Part shown: positions 9,662-18,348 of the stretch, one piece after another | Numbering within the stretch: the first letter of the stretch is position 1 | Layout of the letters: every line of letters starts with the position of its first letter | Assembly (NCBI RefSeq): GCF_013374095.1 | Contig: NZ_AP022672.1 | Coordinates: 3,117,501-3,181,500, forward strand | DNA from: Sphingomonas sp. HMP6 | Lineage (GTDB): Bacteria > Pseudomonadota > Alphaproteobacteria > Sphingomonadales > Sphingomonadaceae | DNA length: 64,000 nucleotides | Direction of reading: 5' to 3' | Made by a program: the position numbers and the translations under genes | Notes under the pieces: generated by a model | The model's input: only the letters and a program-made list of their open reading frames with translations | What the model was told of the DNA's origin: nothing | Database searches by the model: none

Positions 9662-9765
9662 TTCGGCAACGATTCAGCATCATTGTTACAGTTCTGTATC
9701 GACGTGCTTGACGGTTGCTGCGTGTGCGAACAGTCTGCTGCAACATCGCAATAGGGGGCTGTCTG

Positions 9766-12318
9766 ATGTCATCGTCTACGCATCGTGCTGTAATCGCCGC
9801 ACTCTTGTCGTCGGTCTTCACCGTCCCCGCCTTCGCGCAGACCACGCCTGCACAGCCCGCCGCCGCGACACCGGCCGACGACAGCAATGCCGACATCGTC
9901 GTCACCGCGACCAAGCGTTCGGAAAGCCTGCAGAACGTGCCGATCAGCGTCCAGGCGTTGACCACAAAGAAGCTCGATGAACTCAACATCACCAGCTTCA
10001 AGCAATATGCTCAGCAACTGACCTCGGTGTCGTTCCAGGCGCTGGGCGGCACGCCGGGCACCAACGTCATCTATATGCGCGGCGTCGCGTCGGGCGGTGA
10101 CGGCAACCATTCGGGCGCGCTCCCCTCGGTCGGCGTCTATCTCGACGAACAGCCGGTGACGACGATTGGCGGCAATCTCGACGTTCATATCTATGACATT
10201 GCGCGGATCGAGAGCCTGTCCGGACCGCAGGGCACGCTGTACGGCGCGTCGTCCGAAGCGGGCACGATCCGCATCATCAGCAACAAGCCCGATACCTCGC
10301 ATTTTTACGGCCGTGCCGATGTCGAGGGCAATCACGTCAGCAAGGGTGGTTTCGGCGGCAAGGCCGAGGCGATGATCAATCTGCCGCTCTCCTCGTCGGC
10401 GGCGCTGCGTGTGATCGGCTATTATCAGCACGATGCGGGCTATATCGACAATGTCGCGGGCACGCGCAGCTTCGACGTGTCGGCGGCGGCGACCCCCTTG
10501 GCACCCGGCTATACCGGCACGATCAGCAACGCCGCCTTCGTCAAGAAGGACTATAACGACACCCAGATCGCCGGTGGTCGCGCCGCGCTGAAAGTCGATC
10601 TCGACAGCAATTGGACGGTCACGCCGACCGTGATGTATCAGGACACGCGCAGCCACGGTTCCTATGGTTATGATCCGAAAGTCGGCGATCTGAAGGTCCA
10701 GCATTTCTTTCCCGAATTCCGCCGCGACCGCTTCATCCAGGCGGGGCTGACGATCGAAGGCAAGGTCGGCAATTGGGACCTGACCTATGCCGGGGCCTAT
10801 CTCGACCGCAAAACCTATCAGTCGAGCGATTACACCGATTATTCCGAGGCGTATGACAGCCTCTATTCTTCGGCGGGTGGCCTCGCCGGCTATTTCTATT
10901 ACCGCGACAATGCCGGCCGCACGATCGACCCGCGCCAGCAAGTGATCGGCAGCGACCATTTCAAGAAACTGAGCCAGGAACTGCGCGTCGCCAGTCCGTC
11001 GAGCGACCGCTTCCGCATCGTCGCAGGTGCCTTTTATCAGCGGCAAACCAACGACATCTATCAGGATTACAAGATCGCCAATCTGGCGACCACGCTGTCG
11101 GTCAACGGATCGCCCGGTACGCTGTGGCTGACCAAGCAATATCGCGTCGACAAGGATTACGCGATGTTCGGCGAGGCGAGCTTCGACATCACGCCCACGC
11201 TGACCGCGACCGCGGGTGCGCGCGCCTATATCTACGACAATACGTTGATCGGCTTCTTCGGCTTCGGGCGTGATCCGGCGGGCGGGTTCAACACCACGCC
11301 GTACAATGCCGCAGGCAGCTCGCGCACCGGTGTCGCCGGATGCTTCACCACCAACGGCACGCGGCTGCGCGATGCGGTAGCGGCGGGGGGACCCACCACG
11401 TTGCTGCCGCCTGCGGTGGCGGGCGGGCCGTGCACCAACCTCGGTACCTTTGCCGCTGGCGCTGGCGTGCAGCCGGTCACGGCGTCGGGCCAAGGCGTGA
11501 CCTATCGCTTCAACCTCAGTTGGAAGCCGGTCACCGGCGTCCTGCTGTACGGCACCGCCTCGCGCGGCTTCCGCCCCGGCGGCATCAACCGCCGCGCCGA
11601 CGTGCCGCCATACGGTGCCGATTTCCTGACCAATTACGAACTCGGCGCAAAGACGACGTTGCTTGGCGGCAAATTGCGGCTGAACGGCGCAATCTATCAG
11701 CAGAATTGGGACAAATTCCAATTCGCCTTCCTCGGCGCGAACAGCTTCACGCAAATCCAGAACGGCCCGAACGCGCGCATTCGTGGTGCGGAAATCCAGG
11801 GTAGCCTCAACCTGCGCGCGCTTTCGCTGAGTGGATCGGCCTCCTACACCGATGCCAAGACGACGCAGAACCTCTGCTTCGCCGCGGATCCTACCTTTAC
11901 CTGCGGCGGAGCGACCCCGTCGGCCCCGGCGGGCACGCGTCTGCCGATCACGCCGCAATTCAAGGCAAGTGGAACCGCGCGCTATTCCGTGCCGATCGGG
12001 ACGGCGAAGGCGTACGGGCAGGGCGTGGTGTCGTATCAAAGCTCGGCGTCGAGCGACGTGCGCACGCTCGCCTTCACCCCGACCGGCGTGCCCTATAACC
12101 CGGCCGCGTCGCTCGGCCGTCTGGCCGCGTTCACCACGGCGGATTTCGCGGTCGGGGCGGAATTCAGTCGCTTCAGTCTGGAAATCTTCCTGCAGAATGC
12201 GTTCGATGCGCGCGGCCAGCTCTCGCGCTTCCAGCAATGCGGATCGTGCATCCAACGCCCGTACATCGTGCCGATCACGCCGCAGACGATCGGCGTGCGG
12301 CTGCATACGGACTTTTAA
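9766..12318 (+). CDS. TonB-dependent outer membrane receptor
   Basis: An 850-residue ligand-gated outer-membrane porin energised by TonB. A signal peptide ends near AFAQ (about residue 25), a TonB-box-like DIVVTATKR lies at about 44-52, then the plug domain (with MRGVASGG and GPQGTLYGASSEAG signatures) and a long 22-stranded barrel with abundant aromatic girdle residues and a final Phe. Start is the ATG at 9766, preceded by an AGGGGG ribosome site at 9753-9758; the frame is open upstream without support. The plug sequence is like the receptors that sphingomonads use for oligomers and secondary metabolites rather than classical siderophores. The adjacent TPR-sulfotransferase suggests a linked function; ligand unknown. 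Confidence 0.93.
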   Translation: MSSSTHRAVIAALLSSVFTVPAFAQTTPAQPAAATPADDSNADIVVTATKRSESLQNVPISVQALTTKKLDELNITSFKQYAQQLTSVSFQALGGTPGTNVIYMRGVASGGDGNHSGALPSVGVYLDEQPVTTIGGNLDVHIYDIARIESLSGPQGTLYGASSEAGTIRIISNKPDTSHFYGRADVEGNHVSKGGFGGKAEAMINLPLSSSAALRVIGYYQHDAGYIDNVAGTRSFDVSAAATPLAPGYTGTISNAAFVKKDYNDTQIAGGRAALKVDLDSNWTVTPTVMYQDTRSHGSYGYDPKVGDLKVQHFFPEFRRDRFIQAGLTIEGKVGNWDLTYAGAYLDRKTYQSSDYTDYSEAYDSLYSSAGGLAGYFYYRDNAGRTIDPRQQVIGSDHFKKLSQELRVASPSSDRFRIVAGAFYQRQTNDIYQDYKIANLATTLSVNGSPGTLWLTKQYRVDKDYAMFGEASFDITPTLTATAGARAYIYDNTLIGFFGFGRDPAGGFNTTPYNAAGSSRTGVAGCFTTNGTRLRDAVAAGGPTTLLPPAVAGGPCTNLGTFAAGAGVQPVTASGQGVTYRFNLSWKPVTGVLLYGTASRGFRPGGINRRADVPPYGADFLTNYELGAKTTLLGGKLRLNGAIYQQNWDKFQFAFLGANSFTQIQNGPNARIRGAEIQGSLNLRALSLSGSASYTDAKTTQNLCFAADPTFTCGGATPSAPAGTRLPITPQFKASGTARYSVPIGTAKAYGQGVVSYQSSASSDVRTLAFTPTGVPYNPAASLGRLAAFTTADFAVGAEFSRFSLEIFLQNAFDARGQLSRFQQCGSCIQRPYIVPITPQTIGVRLHTDF

Positions 12319-12572
12319 AGCCCGGCCTTGTCTAGCGCGGAGGCCAATTCCGTGGTCATCGCGCTGTCGGCCTTCGGTGTCAGCCGGTTGAGCGCGGTCT
12401 GCACGCGCGCTTGCGCGACCTGCAGCGTCTTGTGCCGCACTGCGCGGATCGCATTGGTGCGGCCCGACCGGCTTTCACCCAGCAATGCTGCCCATTTCGC
12501 CTCCTCCGCCGCCAATATGGCGAGCGCGAGCCGCAGGCCGTCGCGCTGGCCGTGCGCATGATCGTCGGACAT
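12315..12572 (-). CDS. Small hypothetical protein (85 aa)
   Basis: A short, largely helical and charged protein (motif LAILAAEEAKWAALLGE near residue 17) with no signal peptide and no recognised domain. The start at 12572 is chosen because GAAAGGGG lies 5 nt upstream; an ATG one codon earlier is possible. Its stop overlaps the end of the TonB receptor on the opposite strand by 4 bp. The amino acid make-up (alternating Leu/Ala with Lys/Arg/Glu) looks coding, but the gene is not identified. Confidence 0.6.
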   Translation of the reverse strand: MSDDHAHGQRDGLRLALAILAAEEAKWAALLGESRSGRTNAIRAVRHKTLQVAQARVQTALNRLTPKADSAMTTELASALDKAGL

Positions 12573-12692
12573 CATCGCCCCTTTCGTTTCCACGCCGCGC
12601 AATACGCGGCGCGGCGGGTAAAGAATAGCGCGCGGGGCACCGCCATATGTTCGGGTGTTTCCCTAACAGTCCGCTTGGCCTAATCCGCTGGT

Positions 12693-13859
12693 ATGATGTC
12701 CGCCCTGCTCCTCCTCGCCGCGAGCGCGACGCAGCCGATTGCCACCGCGCGCGTTACGTTCGATCGCAGCGGGGAACGGTCGGTGCGCGTGTCGGGCATG
12801 GCCGATGTCGCGGCGGCGCGCGCGCTCACCCCCGACGACCCCGCGCGGATCGCCTCGATCTCGAAGCTCGTCGTCGCCATCGCGGTGTTGCGGCTGGTCG
12901 AACAGCGCAAGCTCGATCTCGATGCGGATGTGTCGGATGTGCTCGGCTACGCTTTGCGCAACCCGGCGTTTCCCGACCGCGCGATCAGCTTGCGGATGCT
13001 GTTGTCGCACCAGTCGAGCCTGACCGATACGATTGATTATGTGCTGCCGCTCGATGCCGACATGCGCGCGATCCTTGCCGACCCCAAGGCGTGGGACGCG
13101 GGTCACGCCCCCGGCAGCTATTTCAACTACACCAACTTCAATTTCCCGGTGATCGCCGCGGTGATGGAGCGCGCGACCGGCGAGCGGTTCGACCGGCTGA
13201 TGCAGCGGCTCGTGCTCGCGCCGCTCAAGCTCGATGCGTGCTACACGCTTGCCTCGTGCTCGGACGGGGCGGTGCGCCGGGCGGCGGTGCAGTATCGCAG
13301 TGGCGTCGTCACGCGCGACGACAATCATGGCCAGCGTCCGGCTTGCCCGGTGACGCGCGCCAGCGACGGCAGTTGCGACCTTTCCAAATGGCGCGCCGGG
13401 GCCAATGGCGCGACCTATTCGCCGCAGGGCGGGCTGTATATTTCGGTGCGCGATCTGGCGCGGGTTGGGCGGTTGCTGCTCGGCAAGGGGACGCTCGACG
13501 GGGTGCGCATCCTTCGCCCGCAATCGGTCACGCTGCTCGAGGCGCCCGTCTGGACGTGGAACGGTGCGAGCGGCCCCGCCAGCAATGGCGACACGTGGAA
13601 CGGGCAGATGTGTCGCTATGGCCTCGCCATCGGGTTCGTGGCGACGGGGATTGCGGGCTGTCGCGATGATCCGGTCGGCGATGCGCTGCCACGCTTGGGG
13701 CACTTGGGTGAGGCATATGGCCTGCGCTCGGGGCTGTGGATCGATGTCAAGCGCGGCACCGGCATTGCCTATTTCGCGACCGACGTGGCGGATGTGCCCG
13801 GCACCCGCTCGGCCTATACCGCGACCGAGGAAGCGCTTGCGGGCGGCACGCTGCCGTGA
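12693..13859 (+). CDS. Beta-lactamase-fold serine hydrolase (class C / D-aminopeptidase type)
   Basis: A 388-residue exported serine hydrolase of the penicillin-binding-protein/class C beta-lactamase superfamily. The nucleophile motif is S55-I-S-K58, the second motif is Y-T-N in NYTNFNF, and a weak hydrophobic leader occupies the first ~13 residues. The family includes D-aminopeptidases, esterases and peptidoglycan-trimming enzymes. It ends in GTGA: the GTG start of the LysR regulator overlaps its stop, so the two are co-transcribed. Position at the head of a D-amino-acid gene set makes hydrolysis of a D-amino-acid-containing peptide plausible, but this is inferred from context. Several extra cysteines may form disulfides in the periplasm. 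Confidence 0.85.
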   Translation: MMSALLLLAASATQPIATARVTFDRSGERSVRVSGMADVAAARALTPDDPARIASISKLVVAIAVLRLVEQRKLDLDADVSDVLGYALRNPAFPDRAISLRMLLSHQSSLTDTIDYVLPLDADMRAILADPKAWDAGHAPGSYFNYTNFNFPVIAAVMERATGERFDRLMQRLVLAPLKLDACYTLASCSDGAVRRAAVQYRSGVVTRDDNHGQRPACPVTRASDGSCDLSKWRAGANGATYSPQGGLYISVRDLARVGRLLLGKGTLDGVRILRPQSVTLLEAPVWTWNGASGPASNGDTWNGQMCRYGLAIGFVATGIAGCRDDPVGDALPRLGHLGEAYGLRSGLWIDVKRGTGIAYFATDVADVPGTRSAYTATEEALAGGTLP

Positions 13860-14740
13860 ATTTGCGCCATATCGAGATTTTCCACGCGGTCTATGTCAAC
13901 GGATCGGTCAGCGCGGCGGCGCGCGCGCTCAACATTTCGCAGCCGTCGGTGTCCAAGACGCTGCGCCACGCCGAATCTTTGCTCGGCTTCCAACTCTTCC
14001 TGCGCACCAGCGGACGGCTCGTGCCGACCGAGGATGCGCACAGCCTGTTCGCCGAAGTCGCCGAAATCCAGGACCGCGTCCATGCGCTGCGCGAGGCGGG
14101 GCGCAATCTGAAGCGTGGCGTCGGTGGTACGTTGCGCATTTCCGCGCTGCCGTCGCTTGCGCTCGATGCGTTGCCGGTCGCGGTGGCGAGCTTCCTGCGC
14201 ACGCATGAGAATGTGAAGTTCGATCTCCAGACGGTCCATCACGACGATCTGCTGCGCAAATTGTACGAACGCGAGTGCGACATCGCGATCGCCTATGAAG
14301 TGCCGCCGGCCGCGCCGATCGGGCATCGCTGGCTGGGCGAGGGCGAGCTGGTCCTGCTCTACCGCGAACAGGACATGCCCGATGCGCCGCCGCGCGTCGG
14401 GCTCGAATGCCTCGCGGGCAAGCGCTTCATCAGCCTCGCGGCGAGCGGCCCGATCGGGCAATTGTTCAGCGAGGAGGTCGAGCGGCTCGACCTCACGCTC
14501 AACGAAGTCGTCTCGGCGCGCACCTTCTACATCGCGACGGCGCTGGTGCGGCAGGGGGCGGGGATGACGGTGGTCGACAGCTTCACCGCACAAGCCTCGC
14601 TCGCGCCGGGCCTGTCGGTGCGGCCGCTGAAGCCGCAGATCACCTTCGACGTCCACGCGATGTTCCTGCTCGATCGGCCGCCGACCGCGCTCGCCACCGA
14701 TTTCCTCAAGACGCTCGCCCGCGTGATCGACGCGGCATAA
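13856..14740 (+). CDS. LysR-family regulator, probable DgcR-like
   Basis: A 294-residue LysR-type transcriptional regulator: N-terminal winged helix-turn-helix (residues ~1-60, motif [20 protein letters not shown]) and a C-terminal periplasmic-binding-like effector domain. The GTG start overlaps the upstream TGA (GTGA). The gene sits directly before dgcN and dgcA homologues; in marine Gammaproteobacteria a LysR regulator (DgcR) responds to D-glutamate and controls the same enzymes. By position this is the likely local equivalent, with a D-amino acid or N-acyl-amino acid as effector, but the effector cannot be read from sequence. Unlike the usual divergent layout, it is on the same strand as its probable targets, with 67 bp before dgcN. 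Confidence 0.88.
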   Translation: MNLRHIEIFHAVYVNGSVSAAARALNISQPSVSKTLRHAESLLGFQLFLRTSGRLVPTEDAHSLFAEVAEIQDRVHALREAGRNLKRGVGGTLRISALPSLALDALPVAVASFLRTHENVKFDLQTVHHDDLLRKLYERECDIAIAYEVPPAAPIGHRWLGEGELVLLYREQDMPDAPPRVGLECLAGKRFISLAASGPIGQLFSEEVERLDLTLNEVVSARTFYIATALVRQGAGMTVVDSFTAQASLAPGLSVRPLKPQITFDVHAMFLLDRPPTALATDFLKTLARVIDAA

Positions 14741-14807
14741 ATCGAGGCTATGGCGAGCGCCGCACTCGCTATGCGTGTGCGCCCAGCGGGGTCGATACGG
14801 TTGTGGG

Positions 14808-15815
14808 ATGATCCCCGCACCCTATCTCCTCTACCTTGGCCACAGCAGCGATGCGATCGGCATCAAGACGTCGCGCGGTCTTGCCACCTTTCGGCCGACG
14901 GATTGCGTCGGTGAGTTTCGTTATGACGATTGCCCGCTGACGCTCGGTCTGCCGCGCCTGAGCATCGCCGCGGGGGCGGCGGCGGGCGCGCGGACGCTGG
15001 TGCTCGGCATCGCCAATTCGGGCGGCACGATGGGGCAGGATCTGATCGACGATGCCGCTGCCGCGCTGGAGGCGGGGATGAACGTCGCGGCGGGGCTGCA
15101 TCAACGCTTGCGCGACGTTCCTAGGCTTGTCGCGTTGGCGCAGGCGCAGGATCTCGCGCTGTTCGACGTGCGCGATCCGCCCGAGCATCTCGTCGTCGGC
15201 ACCGGCTATGCCCGCATCGGGCATCGTCTGCTGACGGTCGGGACAGATTGTTCGGTGGGGAAGATGTACGCCTCGCTCGCGCTGACCACCGCGTTGCGCG
15301 CGCGCGGCGTGGCCGCCGATTTCCGCGCGACCGGGCAGACCGGAATCCTGATCGCGGGGAGCGGGGTTCCGGTCGATGCAGTGGTCGCCGATTTCATTTC
15401 GGGCGCGATCGAGCAGCTCACCCCGGCACGCAGCGACGACGGGTGGGACGTGATCGAGGGGCAGGGGTCGCTGTTCCACCCCTCCTTCGCCGGAGTCTCG
15501 ACCGGGCTGCTCCACGGCGCGCAGGCCGAGGCGCTGGTGCTGTGCCACCAACCGCACCGTGCGCACATGCGCGGTATTCCGGGGCGGGAGCTGCCGGATC
15601 TGGCAGAATGCCTCACGATGAATTTGCAGGTCGCGCGGCTGACCAGCCCGCACGTCCGCCCGGTCGGCGTGTGTCTCAACACCTTCGCGCTCGACACCGC
15701 CGCCGCGCGCGCGATCTGCGAACAGACCGAAGATTTGCTCGGGCTTCCCTGCACCGATCCGGTCGCCTTCGGCGTCGAGACGATCATCGAGCGACTGTTA
15801 TGCCCCGTACCCTGA
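14808..15815 (+). CDS. dgcN: DUF1611-family D-glutamate N-acetyltransferase DgcN
   Basis: A 335-residue protein of the DUF1611 family. The N-terminal Rossmann-like part is followed by a P-loop-type motif GTDCSVGKMY (residues 145-154). Members studied in marine bacteria acetylate D-glutamate to N-acetyl-D-glutamate, the first step of a racemisation route that protects the alpha-amino group. The ATG at 14808 is the only start giving the conserved beginning. The last 16 bp overlap the start of dgcA, so translation is probably coupled. The gene order DUF1611 then enolase-family epimerase is the diagnostic context. Older annotation would call it a NAD-dependent epimerase/dehydratase-like protein. 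Confidence 0.85.
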   Translation: MIPAPYLLYLGHSSDAIGIKTSRGLATFRPTDCVGEFRYDDCPLTLGLPRLSIAAGAAAGARTLVLGIANSGGTMGQDLIDDAAAALEAGMNVAAGLHQRLRDVPRLVALAQAQDLALFDVRDPPEHLVVGTGYARIGHRLLTVGTDCSVGKMYASLALTTALRARGVAADFRATGQTGILIAGSGVPVDAVVADFISGAIEQLTPARSDDGWDVIEGQGSLFHPSFAGVSTGLLHGAQAEALVLCHQPHRAHMRGIPGRELPDLAECLTMNLQVARLTSPHVRPVGVCLNTFALDTAAARAICEQTEDLLGLPCTDPVAFGVETIIERLLCPVP

Positions 15816-16786
15816 GCGCGCAGCACGACTGTTTCGCGCTGAACCGCCCGTTCCGCATCGCCCGCGGGGTGAAGACCGCGGCCGACGTGGTGACGGTGAC
15901 GATCACGCAGGACGGCCATGTCGGGCGCGGCGAGGGCGTGCCCTATCCGCGTTACGGCGAGAGCATCGCGGTGACGCTGGCCGAAATCGCGCGCGTGCAA
16001 GGCGCGATCGAGGCGGGCGCGGACCGACAGGAGCTGCTCGGCCTGCTGCGCCCCGGCGCGGCGCGGAACGCGATCGATTGCGCATTGTGGGATTTGGCGG
16101 CGAAGCTGGCGGGCCGCACAGTGGCGACGCTGATCGGCGCGCCCGCCCCGGTCGCTCTGGCCAGCGCGCTGACGGTGGTGATCGACACGCCCGAGGCGAT
16201 GGGACAGGCGGCGGCGCTGATCGCCACGGCCCCGCTGATCAAGGTCAAGGTCGATGCCGACGCCCCCGCCGCGCAACTCCGCGCCGTGCGCACCGCCGCG
16301 CCCGATGCGGCGCTGATCGTGGATCCCAATGAAAGCTGGGACCGTGCGGTGCTGGAGGCGATGCAGGATTTGCTCGTCGAATTGCGCGTCGCGTTGCTCG
16401 AGCAACCCGTGCCGAGCGGGGCCGACGCGTGGCTTGCCGATTTCACCTCCGCCGTGCCGATCTGCGCCGATGAATCGGTCCACACCGCGGACGATCTCGA
16501 TCAGGTCACTACGCGCTACCAATACGTCAATATCAAGCTCGACAAGGCTGGCGGCCTCACGGCCGCGCTCGATCTGGCGCAGGCGGCGCGCGCGCGCGGG
16601 CTGGGGCTGATGACCGGTTGTATGGTCAGTTCGTCGCTGTCGATCGCGCCCGCGCTCCACGTCGCGCGCCTCTGCGCGTTCGTGGACCTTGACGGACCCA
16701 TATGGCTGGCGGAGGATCGACCGGGCGGGGTTACGGATTCAGGCGGCATGCTGTCACCGCCGTCGCCGGGCTTTTGGGGAACGTAA
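15800..16786 (+). CDS. dgcA: N-acetyl-D-glutamate racemase DgcA (enolase-superfamily dipeptide-epimerase type)
   Basis: A 328-residue enolase-superfamily enzyme of the L-Ala-D/L-Glu (dipeptide) epimerase subgroup. Visible catalytic features are the K-x-K pair in LIKVKVD (about residues 148-150), metal ligands in VDPNESW, LLEQP and CADES, the second-face lysine in NIKLDKAGG and the terminal DLDGP. DgcA interconverts N-acetyl-D- and N-acetyl-L-glutamate. The ATG at 15800 lies inside dgcN; the stop forms TAATG with the next gene. The alternative reading, an L-Ala-D/L-Glu epimerase of murein recycling, cannot be excluded by residues alone; the DgcN partner favours DgcA. Either role converts a D-glutamyl unit of cell-wall origin. 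Confidence 0.83.
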   Translation: MPRTLSAQHDCFALNRPFRIARGVKTAADVVTVTITQDGHVGRGEGVPYPRYGESIAVTLAEIARVQGAIEAGADRQELLGLLRPGAARNAIDCALWDLAAKLAGRTVATLIGAPAPVALASALTVVIDTPEAMGQAAALIATAPLIKVKVDADAPAAQLRAVRTAAPDAALIVDPNESWDRAVLEAMQDLLVELRVALLEQPVPSGADAWLADFTSAVPICADESVHTADDLDQVTTRYQYVNIKLDKAGGLTAALDLAQAARARGLGLMTGCMVSSSLSIAPALHVARLCAFVDLDGPIWLAEDRPGGVTDSGGMLSPPSPGFWGT

Positions 16787-18348
16787 TGAAGCTCGGCCGG
16801 ATCGGACTGCTGCTGAGCGCGGGCGTATTGGCGATCAGCGCTGGTCCGCCGAAATCGGTCGATCTGATCATCCGGGGCGGCACGATCTACACCGGTTCCG
16901 GCGCGCCGTTCGTCGGAGACGTGGCCATCGACGGCGACCGGATCGTGCTGGTGCGCAGACATGTATCGATACCCGCCAAACGCACGATCGATGCGAAGGG
17001 CATGATCGTCGCCCCCGGCTTCATCGATCCGCACACGCATATGAGCGACGATCTGCTGTCGGAGGACCCGGCCAAGCGGCTGATCCCGATGTTCCTGCTA
17101 CAGGGCGTGACGACCGCGTTCATCGGCAATGACGGTGGCGGCGCGATCGATGTCGGTGCGGTGCTGGGTAGTGCCGATACCAAGCCGGTCGGGATCAATT
17201 ACGCGACCTTTACCGGCTTCGGGACGATCCGCGAGGCGGTGATCGGAGCGGCCAAGCGCGCGCCGACTGCGCCCGAACTCGCGCAGATGAAGGCGATGGT
17301 CGCGACCGCGCTGTGCGAAGGCGCGATCGGGCTTTCGACCGGGCTGTTCTACGCGCCGCAAAGCTTTTCCAAGACCGACGAAGTGGTCGCGCTCGCGGCC
17401 GAAGCGGGCAAGCGTGGCGGCTATTACGACAGCCATATCCGCGATGAATCGAGTTATACCGTCGGGCTGCTGGCGGCGATCGATGAGGAGATCGCGATTG
17501 CACGCCAGGCGAACGTCGCGGCGCACGTCTCGCATATCAAGGCGCTTGGCGTGGACGTGCAGGGCAAGGCAGGCGCGGTGATCGCGCGGATCGATGCGGC
17601 GCGGGCGGCTGGCATCAACATCACCGCCAGCCAATATCCCTGGTCCGCGAGCGGCACATCGATGGTCGCCTCGCTCGTGCCATTATGGGCGCAGGATGGC
17701 GGTCGCCCGGCGCTGCTCGCGCGTTTCGACGATCCTGCGCTCGCCGATCGGCTGCGGGCCGACATGACCGAGAATATGCGGAAGCGCGGCGGGGCGAAGA
17801 CGCTGCTGATCGTCGAGGGCGCGCACAAGGACAAGACGCTCGCCGATGTGGCGGCTGCGACGCACACCGATCCGATCGCCGCCGCCATCGCGGTGATCCG
17901 TGTCGGCGATCCGGGCGTGGTGTCGTTCAACCAGAGCGAGGCCGACATCGCCGCCTTCATGCGCGCACCCTGGGTGATGACCGATTCCGACGCCTCGCCC
18001 GGCCACCCGCGCGTCTATGGGTCGTTCGCGCGCAAATATGCCAAATATGTCGTCGCTGACCATGTCCTGACGCTGCGCCAGATGATCGAGCGCAGTTCCT
18101 CGCTGACCGCCGACTGGTTCGCGCTCACCGGGCGCGGGCATGTGAAGGCGGGGGCGTTCGCCGATGTCGTGGTGTTCGATCCCAAAACCTATGCCGCGCG
18201 CGCGACCTATCAGAAGCCGACCGAATATGCCGCGGGCGTGCGTACGGTCGTCGTCAACGGCGTGATCGCGGTCGATGGCGGCAAACTCACCGGGCGCGCC
18301 GCTGGACGCGCGCTGCCGCACACGCCGACCGCCGGAACCTGTCCGTAA
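16786..18348 (+). CDS. N-acyl-D-amino-acid deacylase (D-aminoacylase) family
   Basis: A 520-residue metal-dependent amidohydrolase. A signal peptide or membrane anchor occupies about residues 1-20, then the composite beta-sandwich and TIM barrel with the metal motif DPHTHMSDD (about 78-86) and later histidines in SHIRDE and AHVSHIKALG; the metal aspartate region is TDSDASPGHPR. The family cleaves N-acyl-D-amino acids. The start overlaps the dgcA stop as TAATG and its own stop overlaps the symporter start in the same way, so the four genes dgcN, dgcA, deacylase and symporter form one translationally chained operon. It could deacylate N-acyl-D-Glu or N-acylated D-peptides taken up from cell-wall debris. 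Confidence 0.88.
   Translation: MKLGRIGLLLSAGVLAISAGPPKSVDLIIRGGTIYTGSGAPFVGDVAIDGDRIVLVRRHVSIPAKRTIDAKGMIVAPGFIDPHTHMSDDLLSEDPAKRLIPMFLLQGVTTAFIGNDGGGAIDVGAVLGSADTKPVGINYATFTGFGTIREAVIGAAKRAPTAPELAQMKAMVATALCEGAIGLSTGLFYAPQSFSKTDEVVALAAEAGKRGGYYDSHIRDESSYTVGLLAAIDEEIAIARQANVAAHVSHIKALGVDVQGKAGAVIARIDAARAAGINITASQYPWSASGTSMVASLVPLWAQDGGRPALLARFDDPALADRLRADMTENMRKRGGAKTLLIVEGAHKDKTLADVAAATHTDPIAAAIAVIRVGDPGVVSFNQSEADIAAFMRAPWVMTDSDASPGHPRVYGSFARKYAKYVVADHVLTLRQMIERSSSLTADWFALTGRGHVKAGAFADVVVFDPKTYAARATYQKPTEYAAGVRTVVVNGVIAVDGGKLTGRAAGRALPHTPTAGTCP

Noticed and set aside
9769..12306. Very long open frame antisense to the TonB receptor, and a similar one at 29571-32084.
   Set aside because: High GC leaves the antisense frame free of stops; the translations are Arg/Ala/Asp-rich without domains, while the sense strand encodes clear receptors.
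15800..16786. Naming the enolase-family gene as an L-Ala-D/L-Glu epimerase.
   Set aside because: Residues allow either; the DUF1611 partner and overlapping start favour DgcA.
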